NCBI GenBank assembly: GCA_017457065.1
Contig: JAFTIE010000187.1
Span: forward strand, 1-45,538
Origin: Lentisphaeria bacterium
GTDB lineage: Bacteria > Verrucomicrobiota > Lentisphaeria > Victivallales > Victivallaceae
Reading direction: 5' to 3'
Length of the DNA stretch: 45,538 bases
The notes beneath the pieces are model-generated. The model had not been told where the DNA came from. It saw nothing but the letters and a program-made list of their open reading frames with translations, and made no database searches. This document shows, piece after piece, positions 5,405 through 13,757 of the stretch. Both the position numbers and the translations under genes were made by a program. Numbering within the stretch: the stretch's first letter is position 1; the number at the start of each line of letters is the position of its first letter.

Positions 5405-8083
5405 TCACCTGGCTCCTTTCTTCCGCAAAAGCCTTACGATAACGTTGGGGCTTTTGGCTTTGCGTGCCGTCTGCAAAGGCGTCAAATGATAGGTTTGCCA
5501 GCCCTTACTGCTCTTCAAATAGGAACTTTCTTTGCTTTGGACCTGAGCATTCCGATCAAGAAGAGCCTTGATCAGACCTGCTTTGTAACCGCTCATAAGC
5601 GCCTGATGGATCACAGCTTTATGTTTGGCGTGGGAAAAATCCCGGTAAAGATTGACAAGCCGTACCAGAATTTTTTCAGAAGCCTTGTAACGCATGGCAA
5701 CAGTCAGGTAGCAAAGGGAGCTGTTTTTCAGTTCACTGCTGTGGTGCTTCAGATAGAGCTCCAGATAGTCGTAAGCGTTGCTGCGCCGGAGTATCGCCTC
5801 CATGACCTGATCGTGGAAACGTGCCTGGGGAAAAGGTTTCACAACCAGCAATCTGAATGTCCTGAAAGAGCCGTTTCTGACAGCCATTGCCACCGGGATC
5901 TCTCTGTTGACCGCAGTGCTTTTGAAGGGGTCTGCTTTCTTCTTCAGAAGCAATTCCGCAGCTTTGAAGGAATCTGTTTCTGCCGCATGCTGCAGAAGGG
6001 TCATGTTTCTGGCGGCAGCATCAGGAGAAAGCCCTTCTTCAAGAGTTTTTTCCAGCTCTCCCAGACTATGACGTCTGATGGCTTTACAAGCCTTTTCTGC
6101 GAGATGAGGATTATTGAAATGCACCGGTCTGAAGGCTGTGGAAGAAACGGTGCTCTGGCTCTTCACTGCCGGGAAAAGTGCTGTGATGGCAGGCTCATCC
6201 AGACGTAAAAGGAGTTCATTCAAAACTTCGCTGCGGGGAACAGGGACCTTGCGTTCAAGCATGAGTCTGATCACATCGGCAGGCATTTTCCGGTTCAGTG
6301 CAACAAGGTACAGCTCTTTGTATTCATCACCGCTGAAATCCCCCCAATGCCTGACAAGAGCACTGAAAAGTGCCCCATTATTGGGGCGGCAGACATGGAA
6401 AAGCAACCGGGGATCTCTCCGGATTTTTTTTGATTTCAGCATAATTTCTGCAAAACGGGGAGACTCCGGGTGATTTGCAAAATCATGGCAGAGTACCGCC
6501 AGAAGATTTTCCCTGCTTCCGGAGCGGAGAACGGGGAGAGCTCCTTTGTTGAGAAGCAGTTCAAAAAGTTCCGGTGACCCCTCTTTGCCGGGAGGAAATG
6601 TTTCTGCCAGAGGGGAACGGCCCGCTTTTGAACATTTATTGACATCTGCCCCCTTTGCAATGAGCAGTTCTGCCATTGTAGTATTCTTTTTCTGACATGC
6701 GGCAATGAGAGGCGTAATGCCGCCGTCAAGAAAAGCATCGGCATCTGCTCCGCGGGCAATGGCACGTTGGACTTGGGCAAGATCATTTTTTCTGATGCCG
6801 GAAACAAGCTCCTCTGCTGCATCATATCGTTCTGACTTGCGGGAATTTTTCTGCATGGGAGAAACGGCACCGGCAAAGGCGGCTTTCTGCCGTTTCAAAG
6901 AACGCTTCCATGCAACATCTTTGATCTGACTCTCTGCCGGAGGGGTAGGTCCCGGAGAAACGTTTTTGCGAACCGTGGGAGAACGCCTCCGGGAAATCAC
7001 GGGCTCAGAGTTTTTCCGGGAAGTCTGTTTCCGGACTCTGATACGCTTCACAGCTTGAGAGGAGTATTTTTTTTCTGCAGGAGCGGGAGTTGTCTGAACA
7101 GCAGCGCCTTGAGGCAGCTTCCCCAAACCTTCTTTTGAGTGATCGGCAGAGCTGCGGCGCAGAAAGAATATGACAAGTACAATGGCAATGAGACAGAAGA
7201 GCAGAGCAAGGGCACTCCGGAAATATGGAGTGCAGAACAGGGGTTCTTTCATTCCAAAGAGCTTGAGGAGCTCTCTGCCTGAACTGATCCGGGCAGCGGG
7301 ATCTTTTTCAAGGAGATGGCTGAGGAGAGCAGTATCCCCCGGGATCTCTGCTCCGGGGAACTCCCCTTTCAGAAGCTTTGCCAGTACGGCATACTCATTG
7401 CCGGAACGGAAATACTCCCCCTTGCAGAGCATATAACTGTAAAGTGCTCCCAGAGAATAGACCGCTGCGGCAAAGGAGTATGGAGCGTTCCCGAGAAGGA
7501 GTTCAGGGGCAGTAAAAAGTGTGTTGCGCCGCAGCCGGGGCATCTTAAGAAGAGTGGCTCCGGAAAAAAGATGGCTCAGAGCCCCTGTTCCGGGGTAGAG
7601 ATATTTTACTTCCCCCGAAGCGCTGACAAAAAGATCATCGGGAGTGAATTCAAAAGCAGGAGCCTGGAACTTTTCGCCCGCCGCAAGAAGTCCTGCCAGC
7701 TGCTTTATGATCTTTTCAGCTGTAACGGGGTTCAGTTCTCCTCCTTCGACCAGCTCACGAATGGAGTGACCGTGAATGAGTTCCGTTGCAATACAGCGGT
7801 ACTCTTCTGTTTGAAAGACTCCCAAGACGGCAGCAAAGTTCCTGTGACGGAAAAAGCACGCCTTCTCAGCTTTTTTGAGAAGACGTGCCGCAACATCGGG
7901 CGAATGCCCGGAAATGGCAGCGCTGATCACCAGAAGAGAACAGCGCTTATTCGTTTTTTCTTCAGTGGCAGAGTACAATTCCCCTGTGCTGCTGCAGGCG
8001 GTAAAACCGTCAATACGGTATTTGCCCAACAGTGTGCCTTCCGGTAACGGACCGCAGGCCGCAGAAAAAGGCTCATCTGCCAT
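5405..8083 (-). CDS. Membrane pseudokinase with ankyrin repeats
   Basis: A protein of 892 residues. Residues about 20-280 align to a Hanks-type Ser/Thr kinase fold: glycine-loop region KYRIDGFTACSSTGELYSA, APE motif TAPELLLGNA near 191, and an YSLGALYSYML helix. The catalytic residues are missing. The VAIK lysine is absent (CSLLVIS), HRDLKPDN is replaced by FEFTPDDLF (about 144-152), DFG by YPG (about 163-165), and the Asp of DVYSLG by Ala. One membrane helix lies at about 289-308 (ALALLFCLIAIVLVIFFLRR), followed by a basic, Ser/Pro-rich linker (to about 410). Ankyrin-like repeats follow (GADADAFLDGGITPLIAACQ, LLIAKGADVNKCSKAGRSPL; another set near 670-740). Predicted topology: kinase-like domain in the cytoplasm, ankyrin part outside; this is inference. 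It has only a weak ribosome site, 14 nt after ntpK, so coupling to that gene is likely. Function unknown. Confidence 0.8.
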   Translation of the reverse strand: MADEPFSAACGPLPEGTLLGKYRIDGFTACSSTGELYSATEEKTNKRCSLLVISAAISGHSPDVAARLLKKAEKACFFRHRNFAAVLGVFQTEEYRCIATELIHGHSIRELVEGGELNPVTAEKIIKQLAGLLAAGEKFQAPAFEFTPDDLFVSASGEVKYLYPGTGALSHLFSGATLLKMPRLRRNTLFTAPELLLGNAPYSFAAAVYSLGALYSYMLCKGEYFRSGNEYAVLAKLLKGEFPGAEIPGDTALLSHLLEKDPAARISSGRELLKLFGMKEPLFCTPYFRSALALLFCLIAIVLVIFFLRRSSADHSKEGLGKLPQGAAVQTTPAPAEKKYSSQAVKRIRVRKQTSRKNSEPVISRRRSPTVRKNVSPGPTPPAESQIKDVAWKRSLKRQKAAFAGAVSPMQKNSRKSERYDAAEELVSGIRKNDLAQVQRAIARGADADAFLDGGITPLIAACQKKNTTMAELLIAKGADVNKCSKAGRSPLAETFPPGKEGSPELFELLLNKGALPVLRSGSRENLLAVLCHDFANHPESPRFAEIMLKSKKIRRDPRLLFHVCRPNNGALFSALVRHWGDFSGDEYKELYLVALNRKMPADVIRLMLERKVPVPRSEVLNELLLRLDEPAITALFPAVKSQSTVSSTAFRPVHFNNPHLAEKACKAIRRHSLGELEKTLEEGLSPDAAARNMTLLQHAAETDSFKAAELLLKKKADPFKSTAVNREIPVAMAVRNGSFRTFRLLVVKPFPQARFHDQVMEAILRRSNAYDYLELYLKHHSSELKNSSLCYLTVAMRYKASEKILVRLVNLYRDFSHAKHKAVIHQALMSGYKAGLIKALLDRNAQVQSKESSYLKSSKGWQTYHLTPLQTARKAKSPNVIVRLLRKKGAR

Positions 8084-8097
8084 AAATCAATGTTCCA

Positions 8098-8565
8098 TCA
8101 GGGCATTGCCATGAAGGAGAAGATCAGTGCGAAGATGGCGCAGGTTTCGATCACACCGAGGACCATCAGGGAGTTGGCAAACCCCTGTCCGGTTTCAGCG
8201 TAGGAAACGCAGCCGCCGGCAGCAGCACGCCCCTGGAAGATGGCAGAGGTCATCTGGGCAAGACCGCCGATGAGACCGATGCAGACATAAATGGGCATGT
8301 GCTCAGGATGGTTCATGATCTTGCCTTTGATAATGATCATCATGATCATGGCGTAGATGGTCTGGGAAAGGGGAGCACCCACCAGAGCCATGAGAAGGAA
8401 GGGGGCAGGTTTGCCCTGCTGATAGCACTTCTTCCATGCGCCGATGGCGGCGGCTCCGGCGTAACCGGTTCCGATGGATGAACCGATGGCGGCAAGAGCC
8501 ACTGCGGTGTAACCGGAGCCCAGAGAGATGAACTCCATGATCTTGAGAGCGATTTCTTTAGTCAT
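8098..8565 (-). CDS. ntpK: V-type ATPase proteolipid subunit K (c-ring)
   Basis: A 155-residue membrane protein with four hydrophobic helices in two tandem hairpins, the duplicated c-subunit form of V/A-type ATPases. The first hairpin has glycine-rich GSSIGTGYAGAAAIGA and ends PLSQTIYAM. The second has LIGGLAQMTSAIFQG and GVIETCAIFALIFSF, whose Glu is the expected ion-carrying carboxylate. The first hairpin has Gln, not Glu, at the matching place, so there is one carboxylate per four helices, as in other bacterial V-type rings. The Gln/Thr residues around it resemble Na+-binding rings, but H+ versus Na+ cannot be settled. GGAGG precedes the start, 5 nt after ntpI ends. No catalytic head subunits are nearby. 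Confidence 0.93.
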   Translation of the reverse strand: MTKEIALKIMEFISLGSGYTAVALAAIGSSIGTGYAGAAAIGAWKKCYQQGKPAPFLLMALVGAPLSQTIYAMIMMIIIKGKIMNHPEHMPIYVCIGLIGGLAQMTSAIFQGRAAAGGCVSYAETGQGFANSLMVLGVIETCAIFALIFSFMAMP

Positions 8566-8570
8566 TTTTA

Positions 8571-10331
8571 TTATTCCTCCATATTGTTGTTTTTGAATGG
8601 TTTGAATTTCTGTCCGCTCCAGCTCAGCCCTGTATGGTTTGAGAACTCAAGAGTGTTGAGGCGCACGCCGTGGACCAGCACACTCATGAAAGCCAGAGCA
8701 ATGTTGAGAAGATGTCCGCAGAGAATAGCAAGGATCCCCAGGGGAATGAACCAAACTGAAGCCTTGAAGATATCCAGCCCCATGTTGTTGAAACTTGAGG
8801 CGATACAGCCGCCTGCCATACCAACGGCAAAAAGACGGATATAACTCAGGACATCGGTAAAGCTGCCGATGACGTTGAAGGGAAACTGGAAACAATCAGC
8901 GGGATCTTTCCAATTCACATCGGCAACCATGACCATGAGCAATCCTATGCCGTAGACCCAATACATCCAGACGGGGAAGGCTCCCTGCCAGACGATGATC
9001 TTCAAAGTCAGCACAAAGTTGCCAAGAACGATGAGCGCCCAACCGATGTGGCGCACATAACTGCGCAATCCCCCCTCGTGGATGGCACGCCAGACACGTC
9101 CCAGTGCCAACTGACCGAAGGCAAGGAGAAAGCAGAAAAACTGGATATTGCCATCCTTCGTGGCAGGATCTGTGAGCCATTTGATGCCGGGGATACCGGG
9201 AATGCCGAACCAGCTTCCGGCAAGGGCACCCCAGATCACCGTTGCGGTACTCAGAAGGATGAGCATGTTGATGGGCAGACGCAAGGCTTCTTTGCTGCGG
9301 AACTTTACTTTTGCAATGAGGGCAAGGATCAGACAGAGAGCACCGTAACCCGCATCGCCGATGATCATGGCGTAGAAGATGGTGAAGAAGATCAGCACGC
9401 CGCCCGCCACATCCATCTCACGGTACCCGGGCAGTACGCCCAGAAAGTCAAAGAGAGGCTTGATCAAACGGGTGAACTTGTTTTCTTTCAGCAGCACAGG
9501 AACGTTCTCATTTTCATCCGGGTCGGTGATGACCAGCCCCCAGCCGTTTTTCTTTGCGGCACTGCGGAGCACTTCCAGTTCCGGTTCGGGCACAAAGCCT
9601 GTCAGATAGACCACACTTCCGGCAGCGGTCAAGGCATCCACTGCCTGCTGGAACTCAAGAGAATTCCCTAAAGCGGCAATGGCTTTTTTCAAAACTTCTT
9701 TTGAACGCGCAAGCTCTGCAAGTTCGGAGTTGCTCTCTTCAACGGCTGTTGAAAGCTCTGCGAATTTTTTTCGCAAGAGTTCAGGGTCATCATCTTCAGC
9801 AAGAACAATGCCGGGAAATTTCTCAGGATCGGCTTGAACCGTTCCCATAAGCACGAAATAGTGGACATGCCCTTCACTGGAAATTTCACGGCAACAGATG
9901 TTTTCAAGTGCCTGTGCTGCGGCGAATTTTTCATCATCTCCTTCACAGAGAGTGACGAAAACGCCCTGACTCTTGAGCTCTTCAAGGGTTTTGAGTTTGA
10001 AATCTCCCCAAGGCTCCAGACGGACCATCCGGCGGCGGATCTTTTCAGCCTCGCTTTCGGCGGCGGTACGCTTTTCAAGGGCGCTCTGAGCTTTTTCAAG
10101 AACCTGGGTACCTGTGAGCTTTGAAGCGGGATCTGCATCAGCATCAAATTTCTCCAATTCTGCAAGGACCCGTTCAGCTTTGCTGCGGTTTTCAACGATC
10201 AAAAGGGTGTCGTTGGAACTTTGTTCTGCATTGTTGATCTGCATGACTCCGGCGTTCCGCAGCTCCTCAAGGGCGTTGCGTGAATCGGACTCCAAAGCAA
10301 GGAGCAGAACTTTTTTCATTGGAACGATCAT
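8571..10331 (-). CDS. ntpI: V-type ATPase subunit I (a-type stator)
   Basis: A protein of 586 residues. The N-terminal cytoplasmic half (about 1-290) is rich in predicted coiled coil (EKAQSALEKRTAAESEAEK; ELAELARSKEVLKKAIAAL), as in the stalk-binding arm of subunit I. The C-terminal half has seven or so membrane helices (GGVLIFFTIFYAMIIGDAGY; MLILLSTATVIWGALAGSW; NVIGSFTDVLSYIRLFAVGM), the last containing the conserved Arg of the ion half-channels. The first residues MIVPMKKVLLLALES match the family. GAGG lies 8 nt before the ATG at 10331, 4 nt after the proA stop. It pairs with ntpK to form the membrane ring and stator. The A, B, D and E subunit genes must lie outside the window. Confidence 0.93.
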   Translation of the reverse strand: MIVPMKKVLLLALESDSRNALEELRNAGVMQINNAEQSSNDTLLIVENRSKAERVLAELEKFDADADPASKLTGTQVLEKAQSALEKRTAAESEAEKIRRRMVRLEPWGDFKLKTLEELKSQGVFVTLCEGDDEKFAAAQALENICCREISSEGHVHYFVLMGTVQADPEKFPGIVLAEDDDPELLRKKFAELSTAVEESNSELAELARSKEVLKKAIAALGNSLEFQQAVDALTAAGSVVYLTGFVPEPELEVLRSAAKKNGWGLVITDPDENENVPVLLKENKFTRLIKPLFDFLGVLPGYREMDVAGGVLIFFTIFYAMIIGDAGYGALCLILALIAKVKFRSKEALRLPINMLILLSTATVIWGALAGSWFGIPGIPGIKWLTDPATKDGNIQFFCFLLAFGQLALGRVWRAIHEGGLRSYVRHIGWALIVLGNFVLTLKIIVWQGAFPVWMYWVYGIGLLMVMVADVNWKDPADCFQFPFNVIGSFTDVLSYIRLFAVGMAGGCIASSFNNMGLDIFKASVWFIPLGILAILCGHLLNIALAFMSVLVHGVRLNTLEFSNHTGLSWSGQKFKPFKNNNMEE

Positions 10332-10335
10332 AGAC

Positions 10336-11601
10336 TTATCCTCTGGTCTGTCCGCTTCCGCGGACCAGGTATTTGTAGGTGGTCAGTTCATCAACCCCCA
10401 TGGGTCCCCGGGCATGGAGTTTGTCGGTGCTTATGCCGATTTCCGCCCCCATGCCGAATTCGCCGCCGTCGGTAAAACGGGTGGAGGCGTTGGCGTAAAG
10501 AGTAGAGGAGTCAACATTGCCGAAAAAGTATTCGATGTGCTCTTCGATATCAGACAGGATCCCGTCACTGTGGCGGGAACCGTATTTGTTGATGTGTTTC
10601 ACAGCCTCTTCAACACCGTCAACGGTTTTTACTGCCAGTGTCAGGTTGAGGAACTCTGCAAAGTAGTCCTCTTCCGTCGCCAAAGCGGCATCGGGGATCA
10701 GACGGCAGAAAGCTTCATCCCCCCGCAGTTCCACCTTATTCCGACGCATGGCAGCGGCGAAGAAGGGAACGAACTCAGAGGCAATTTTCCGGTCGATGAG
10801 CAGTGTTTCAAGGGCATTGCAGGTACCGGGTCTCTGACATTTGGCATTGACCACGATATCGACTGCCTGCTCCACGTTGCATTTTTCATCCACAAAAAGG
10901 TGGCAGACACCTTTGTAATGTTTGAGCACGGGCATCAAAGCTTCAGAAGTGACCATCCGGACCAGCCCTTCACCGCCCCGGGGGATGATGAGGTCGATGA
11001 CCTTATCCATCTTGAGCATCATCTTCACCGCTTCCCGGTCCCGCCAGGGGATCAGCTGCACGGCGCCTGAGGGGATCCCGGACTCCACCGCCGCACGATC
11101 GAGAAGCGAAGCCAGATACATGTTGGAGTTGAAGGCTTCACTGCCGCCCCGCAACATGACGGCATTTCCGGCTTTGAGACAGATGGCGGCGGCATCCACG
11201 GTCACATTGGGACGGGATTCGTAAATAATACCGATGACACCGAAGGGCACAGAAACTTTTGTGATCTCAAGTCCGTTGGGGCGGGTCCGCTTTTCAAGCA
11301 CCTTCCCTACCGGGTCTTCCTGTGCTGCAACGGTGCGGACCCCATCAGCCATGGCTTGGATCCGTTTTTCATCAAGTCTGAGCCGGTCAAGCATGGCATC
11401 TGTAAGACCTTTTTCTCTTCCATATTCCAGATCGGCGCTGTTCGCCTCAATGATCGCTGCAGTTTCTGATTCGATCAGGTCAGCCATACGGTGCAGAAAG
11501 GCTGTTTTGACGCCGCTCCCCAGCACGGCAAGGGCACGGGAGGCACTCAGTGCCTTTTCTCCCATGGCGTCGAGGGTCACTTGCATATCTTCATGCGTCA
11601 T
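10336..11601 (-). CDS. proA: Glutamate-5-semialdehyde dehydrogenase (gamma-glutamyl phosphate reductase)
   Basis: ProA reduces gamma-glutamyl phosphate to glutamate semialdehyde with NADPH, the second step of proline synthesis. The 421-residue length is normal. Visible family motifs are VPFGVIGIIYESRPNVTVDA (nucleotide-binding/entry region), LKAGNAVMLRGGSEA and NAKCQRPGTCNALET, in which the second Cys is the catalytic thiol. FGMGAEIGISTDKLHARGPM is the conserved C-terminal segment. It is the first gene of the long minus-strand run and has its own promoter. The ribosome site before the ATG at 11601 is weak (AGAAAGATT). proB is not in the window. Its position directly in front of the V-ATPase genes is not a functional pairing I recognise. 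Confidence 0.96.
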   Translation of the reverse strand: MTHEDMQVTLDAMGEKALSASRALAVLGSGVKTAFLHRMADLIESETAAIIEANSADLEYGREKGLTDAMLDRLRLDEKRIQAMADGVRTVAAQEDPVGKVLEKRTRPNGLEITKVSVPFGVIGIIYESRPNVTVDAAAICLKAGNAVMLRGGSEAFNSNMYLASLLDRAAVESGIPSGAVQLIPWRDREAVKMMLKMDKVIDLIIPRGGEGLVRMVTSEALMPVLKHYKGVCHLFVDEKCNVEQAVDIVVNAKCQRPGTCNALETLLIDRKIASEFVPFFAAAMRRNKVELRGDEAFCRLIPDAALATEEDYFAEFLNLTLAVKTVDGVEEAVKHINKYGSRHSDGILSDIEEHIEYFFGNVDSSTLYANASTRFTDGGEFGMGAEIGISTDKLHARGPMGVDELTTYKYLVRGSGQTRG

Positions 11602-11640
11602 AATTTTATAAATCTTTCTGAGTTGGAGTGTTTTTCTCTT

Positions 11641-11669
11641 AAAATATCACACTTGCAGAACAAATTCAA
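11641..11669 (-). promoter_or_regulatory. Promoter of the proA-ntpIK operon
   Basis: On the minus strand TTGAAT (11669-11664), a 17-bp spacer and TATTTT (11646-11641) lie about 40 nt before the proA start. Confidence 0.55.
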
Positions 11670-11682
11670 GCATTTGTCGTAA

Positions 11683-11698
11683 AAAAGAGCTCTTTTAA
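11683..11698 (-). terminator. Possible terminator after the LRR gene
   Basis: AAAAGAGCTCTTTT is a perfect palindrome and is followed on the minus strand by two more T residues. It lies 7 nt beyond the stop of the LRR gene and upstream of the proA promoter. The stem is short and AT-rich, so strength is doubtful. Confidence 0.45.
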
Positions 11699-11705
11699 GC
11701 GCTGT

Positions 11706-13757
11706 TCAGCGTAGAAATCCGCCGTTGAATCCCCCCGGAGCATCGATGTAGACCTGCTGCGCCACGCCGGCTTCCTTGCGGGGAGCGGGGATCATAGGAC
11801 GGCGGAAGGCTGAATATTTTTCAGGCACAGCCCGGTCAGGACGGGGACGGGCGTTGGTCAGGACCAGTGTGTCAAGCTCTTTTTTTGTACGCACCTGTTC
11901 CGGAGAGATGCCGTGACGGGAAATATCATCCACCTTCAACCTTTTGAGGTATTGGAACTCTCTGGCGAAATCGGCACGTTCAGCATACACGGAAAGATTG
12001 ACCAGTTTCAGTATTTTGAACCGTTCCCAGGGGAAATCATAGTTGACAATGCGTTCGCCTGCGGAAAACACACCGATTCGACCGATCCTGAGATTTTTCA
12101 GTTTTTTGAGCTTCAGGATCTCTTTTGAGAGCATATCACCGCAGACATAATCCAGATCAGGTTCGTTCAATGTCAGTCCGGCGGGGGAGAAAATACAATT
12201 TTCCAATGCCAGATTTTCGAGTTTTGAAAGTTTCCCCAAAGGCTTGATCCCGGTAAAATGGATCCGGTCAAGGATCAGCTCCTTCAGCATGGGAAACTTC
12301 AGCAAGGTCAAATCGGTTTTACCCTTGAAAACATTCCGCAGCAGAAGTGATCTGAGAGGCATTTTTCCCAGCAGCCGAAATGAGAAATTTTTCCCTCCGC
12401 CACTTAAAATAAGAGTGTGGAGTTTGAGTTTTTTCAGAAAACCCATATCGGCATTTTCCCCCAGTGCCAGATTGAGCTTTTTAAGGGGCAGTGTACCGAG
12501 TACGGCAGACGCATCATCGTTGATAAAGGGGGCATCGAGAGTCAGCGTGCTGACCTGAGCATTCTTCAGCCATTCAAGAGTTCTTCCGTAATAGCGGCAC
12601 TCAAGTTTTTTGAAACGGATCGTTTTGAGGGAAGCAAAGTCAAATTCATCCCGTTTCAGAGAGATTTTCAAAAACTCCAGATCCCAGTCGGGTGCAGCTT
12701 TAACAAGGCGCGCACCGGGGCGTTCCGGTTTCACGACACCGTATCTGCGGCGGGAGCGCTGCAGAGTCTGCCCCGGGATCCATCCCTCGATTTTTTCAAG
12801 GATGAGACGTTTGAGTTTCGGTGCATTGAGAGACTCCAGACCGATAACAGCTCCTGAGAGGCGCAGTTCTTCAAGTTCCGGGAAGGACTCCCCATTGAAC
12901 TCCACGGCATTGAGGGCGGTCAGATCCAGCATCTTCAAAGTTGCACGACTTCTGAGAAAAACGGAGACTTTAAGGGGGACCTTCCGTGAAAATGAACGCA
13001 GTCCCGGATACTCTTCAGGTTGGCGGGGGATCCCCTGGGGGGCACGCACTTCCGGAAACATTTCTCCGGCAAATCCTTTGAGCGCTCCGGCAGGAGGAGC
13101 AAAGCCCATGAAAGAAGCGCCTGTCACCTCTCCTTTCCCGTCTTTCTGCAGTGTCAGAGGCGGCAGAGTATCCCGCCCGCGGCGGTATGCGTGAGCGGTG
13201 CGGATCGCAACAGAAATTCCCAATCTGCGGCATACATCATCGGAGTTGATGACTCCCGGCACTGAAAGGGCACGGAAACTGCGCCCTTTCAAGGGGGTCA
13301 GGTCGGTAACGCTTTCCGGCAGATGAAGTATGCGGAGCCCCGGATAATTTTTGAGCCATGAAATATCCCTGACAATACTGCGAGAAAGATCCAGCCTGAC
13401 CAGATTGGGCAGAGAATATTTTTCAAGCCCGATGATCTGTGAAGCCCCCAGCCGCAGGGCGCGCAGTTCCTTGAAGTTGTCGATCCCCGTCAGATCCGCC
13501 TTTTCCACACCGGAAATATCCAGCATACTGATACGGGGAGAACCGTTAAGCAATGACAACTTGAAAACACCGCTGTTTTTTTTGCCGGGAAGAGTCCTGA
13601 CGGAACGGGTCACGCCGAACACATCATTGTATACCCGGAACTCAGGCAATCCCGGTGAACTCATTTGCAAACGCTTTTCAAGCTGCTGGAGCGTTTCGCC
13701 TTTCAACGGCAAAAGCATTGCGGCCAGAGTAATAAAAATAAAAGAGAGCTTTTTCAT
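11706..13757 (-). CDS. Exported leucine-rich-repeat protein
   Basis: A protein of 683 residues. The first 20 or so form a Sec signal peptide (MKKLSFIFITLAAMLLPLKG with cleavage likely after GE or nearby). The rest contains irregular leucine-rich repeats of about 20-24 residues, e.g. LRALRLGASQIIGLEKYSLP, NLVRLDLSRSIVRDISWL, LRILHLPESVTDLTPL, LEELRLSGAVIGLESL, LENLALENCIFSPAGLTL. Such proteins act as protein- or glycan-binding surfaces; no enzymatic motif is visible. The C-terminal 40 residues are Pro/Gly-rich without an anchor. It overlaps the lipoprotein hydrolase upstream by 4 nt (ATGA), so it is made with it and probably acts in the same envelope process. Specific function unknown. Confidence 0.8.
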   Translation of the reverse strand: MKKLSFIFITLAAMLLPLKGETLQQLEKRLQMSSPGLPEFRVYNDVFGVTRSVRTLPGKKNSGVFKLSLLNGSPRISMLDISGVEKADLTGIDNFKELRALRLGASQIIGLEKYSLPNLVRLDLSRSIVRDISWLKNYPGLRILHLPESVTDLTPLKGRSFRALSVPGVINSDDVCRRLGISVAIRTAHAYRRGRDTLPPLTLQKDGKGEVTGASFMGFAPPAGALKGFAGEMFPEVRAPQGIPRQPEEYPGLRSFSRKVPLKVSVFLRSRATLKMLDLTALNAVEFNGESFPELEELRLSGAVIGLESLNAPKLKRLILEKIEGWIPGQTLQRSRRRYGVVKPERPGARLVKAAPDWDLEFLKISLKRDEFDFASLKTIRFKKLECRYYGRTLEWLKNAQVSTLTLDAPFINDDASAVLGTLPLKKLNLALGENADMGFLKKLKLHTLILSGGGKNFSFRLLGKMPLRSLLLRNVFKGKTDLTLLKFPMLKELILDRIHFTGIKPLGKLSKLENLALENCIFSPAGLTLNEPDLDYVCGDMLSKEILKLKKLKNLRIGRIGVFSAGERIVNYDFPWERFKILKLVNLSVYAERADFAREFQYLKRLKVDDISRHGISPEQVRTKKELDTLVLTNARPRPDRAVPEKYSAFRRPMIPAPRKEAGVAQQVYIDAPGGFNGGFLR

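Noticed and set aside
7316-8047. Plus-strand open frame of about 240 codons opposite the pseudokinase
   Set aside because: Antisense to the kinase-like domain with its recognisable APE and subdomain motifs; no independent evidence.
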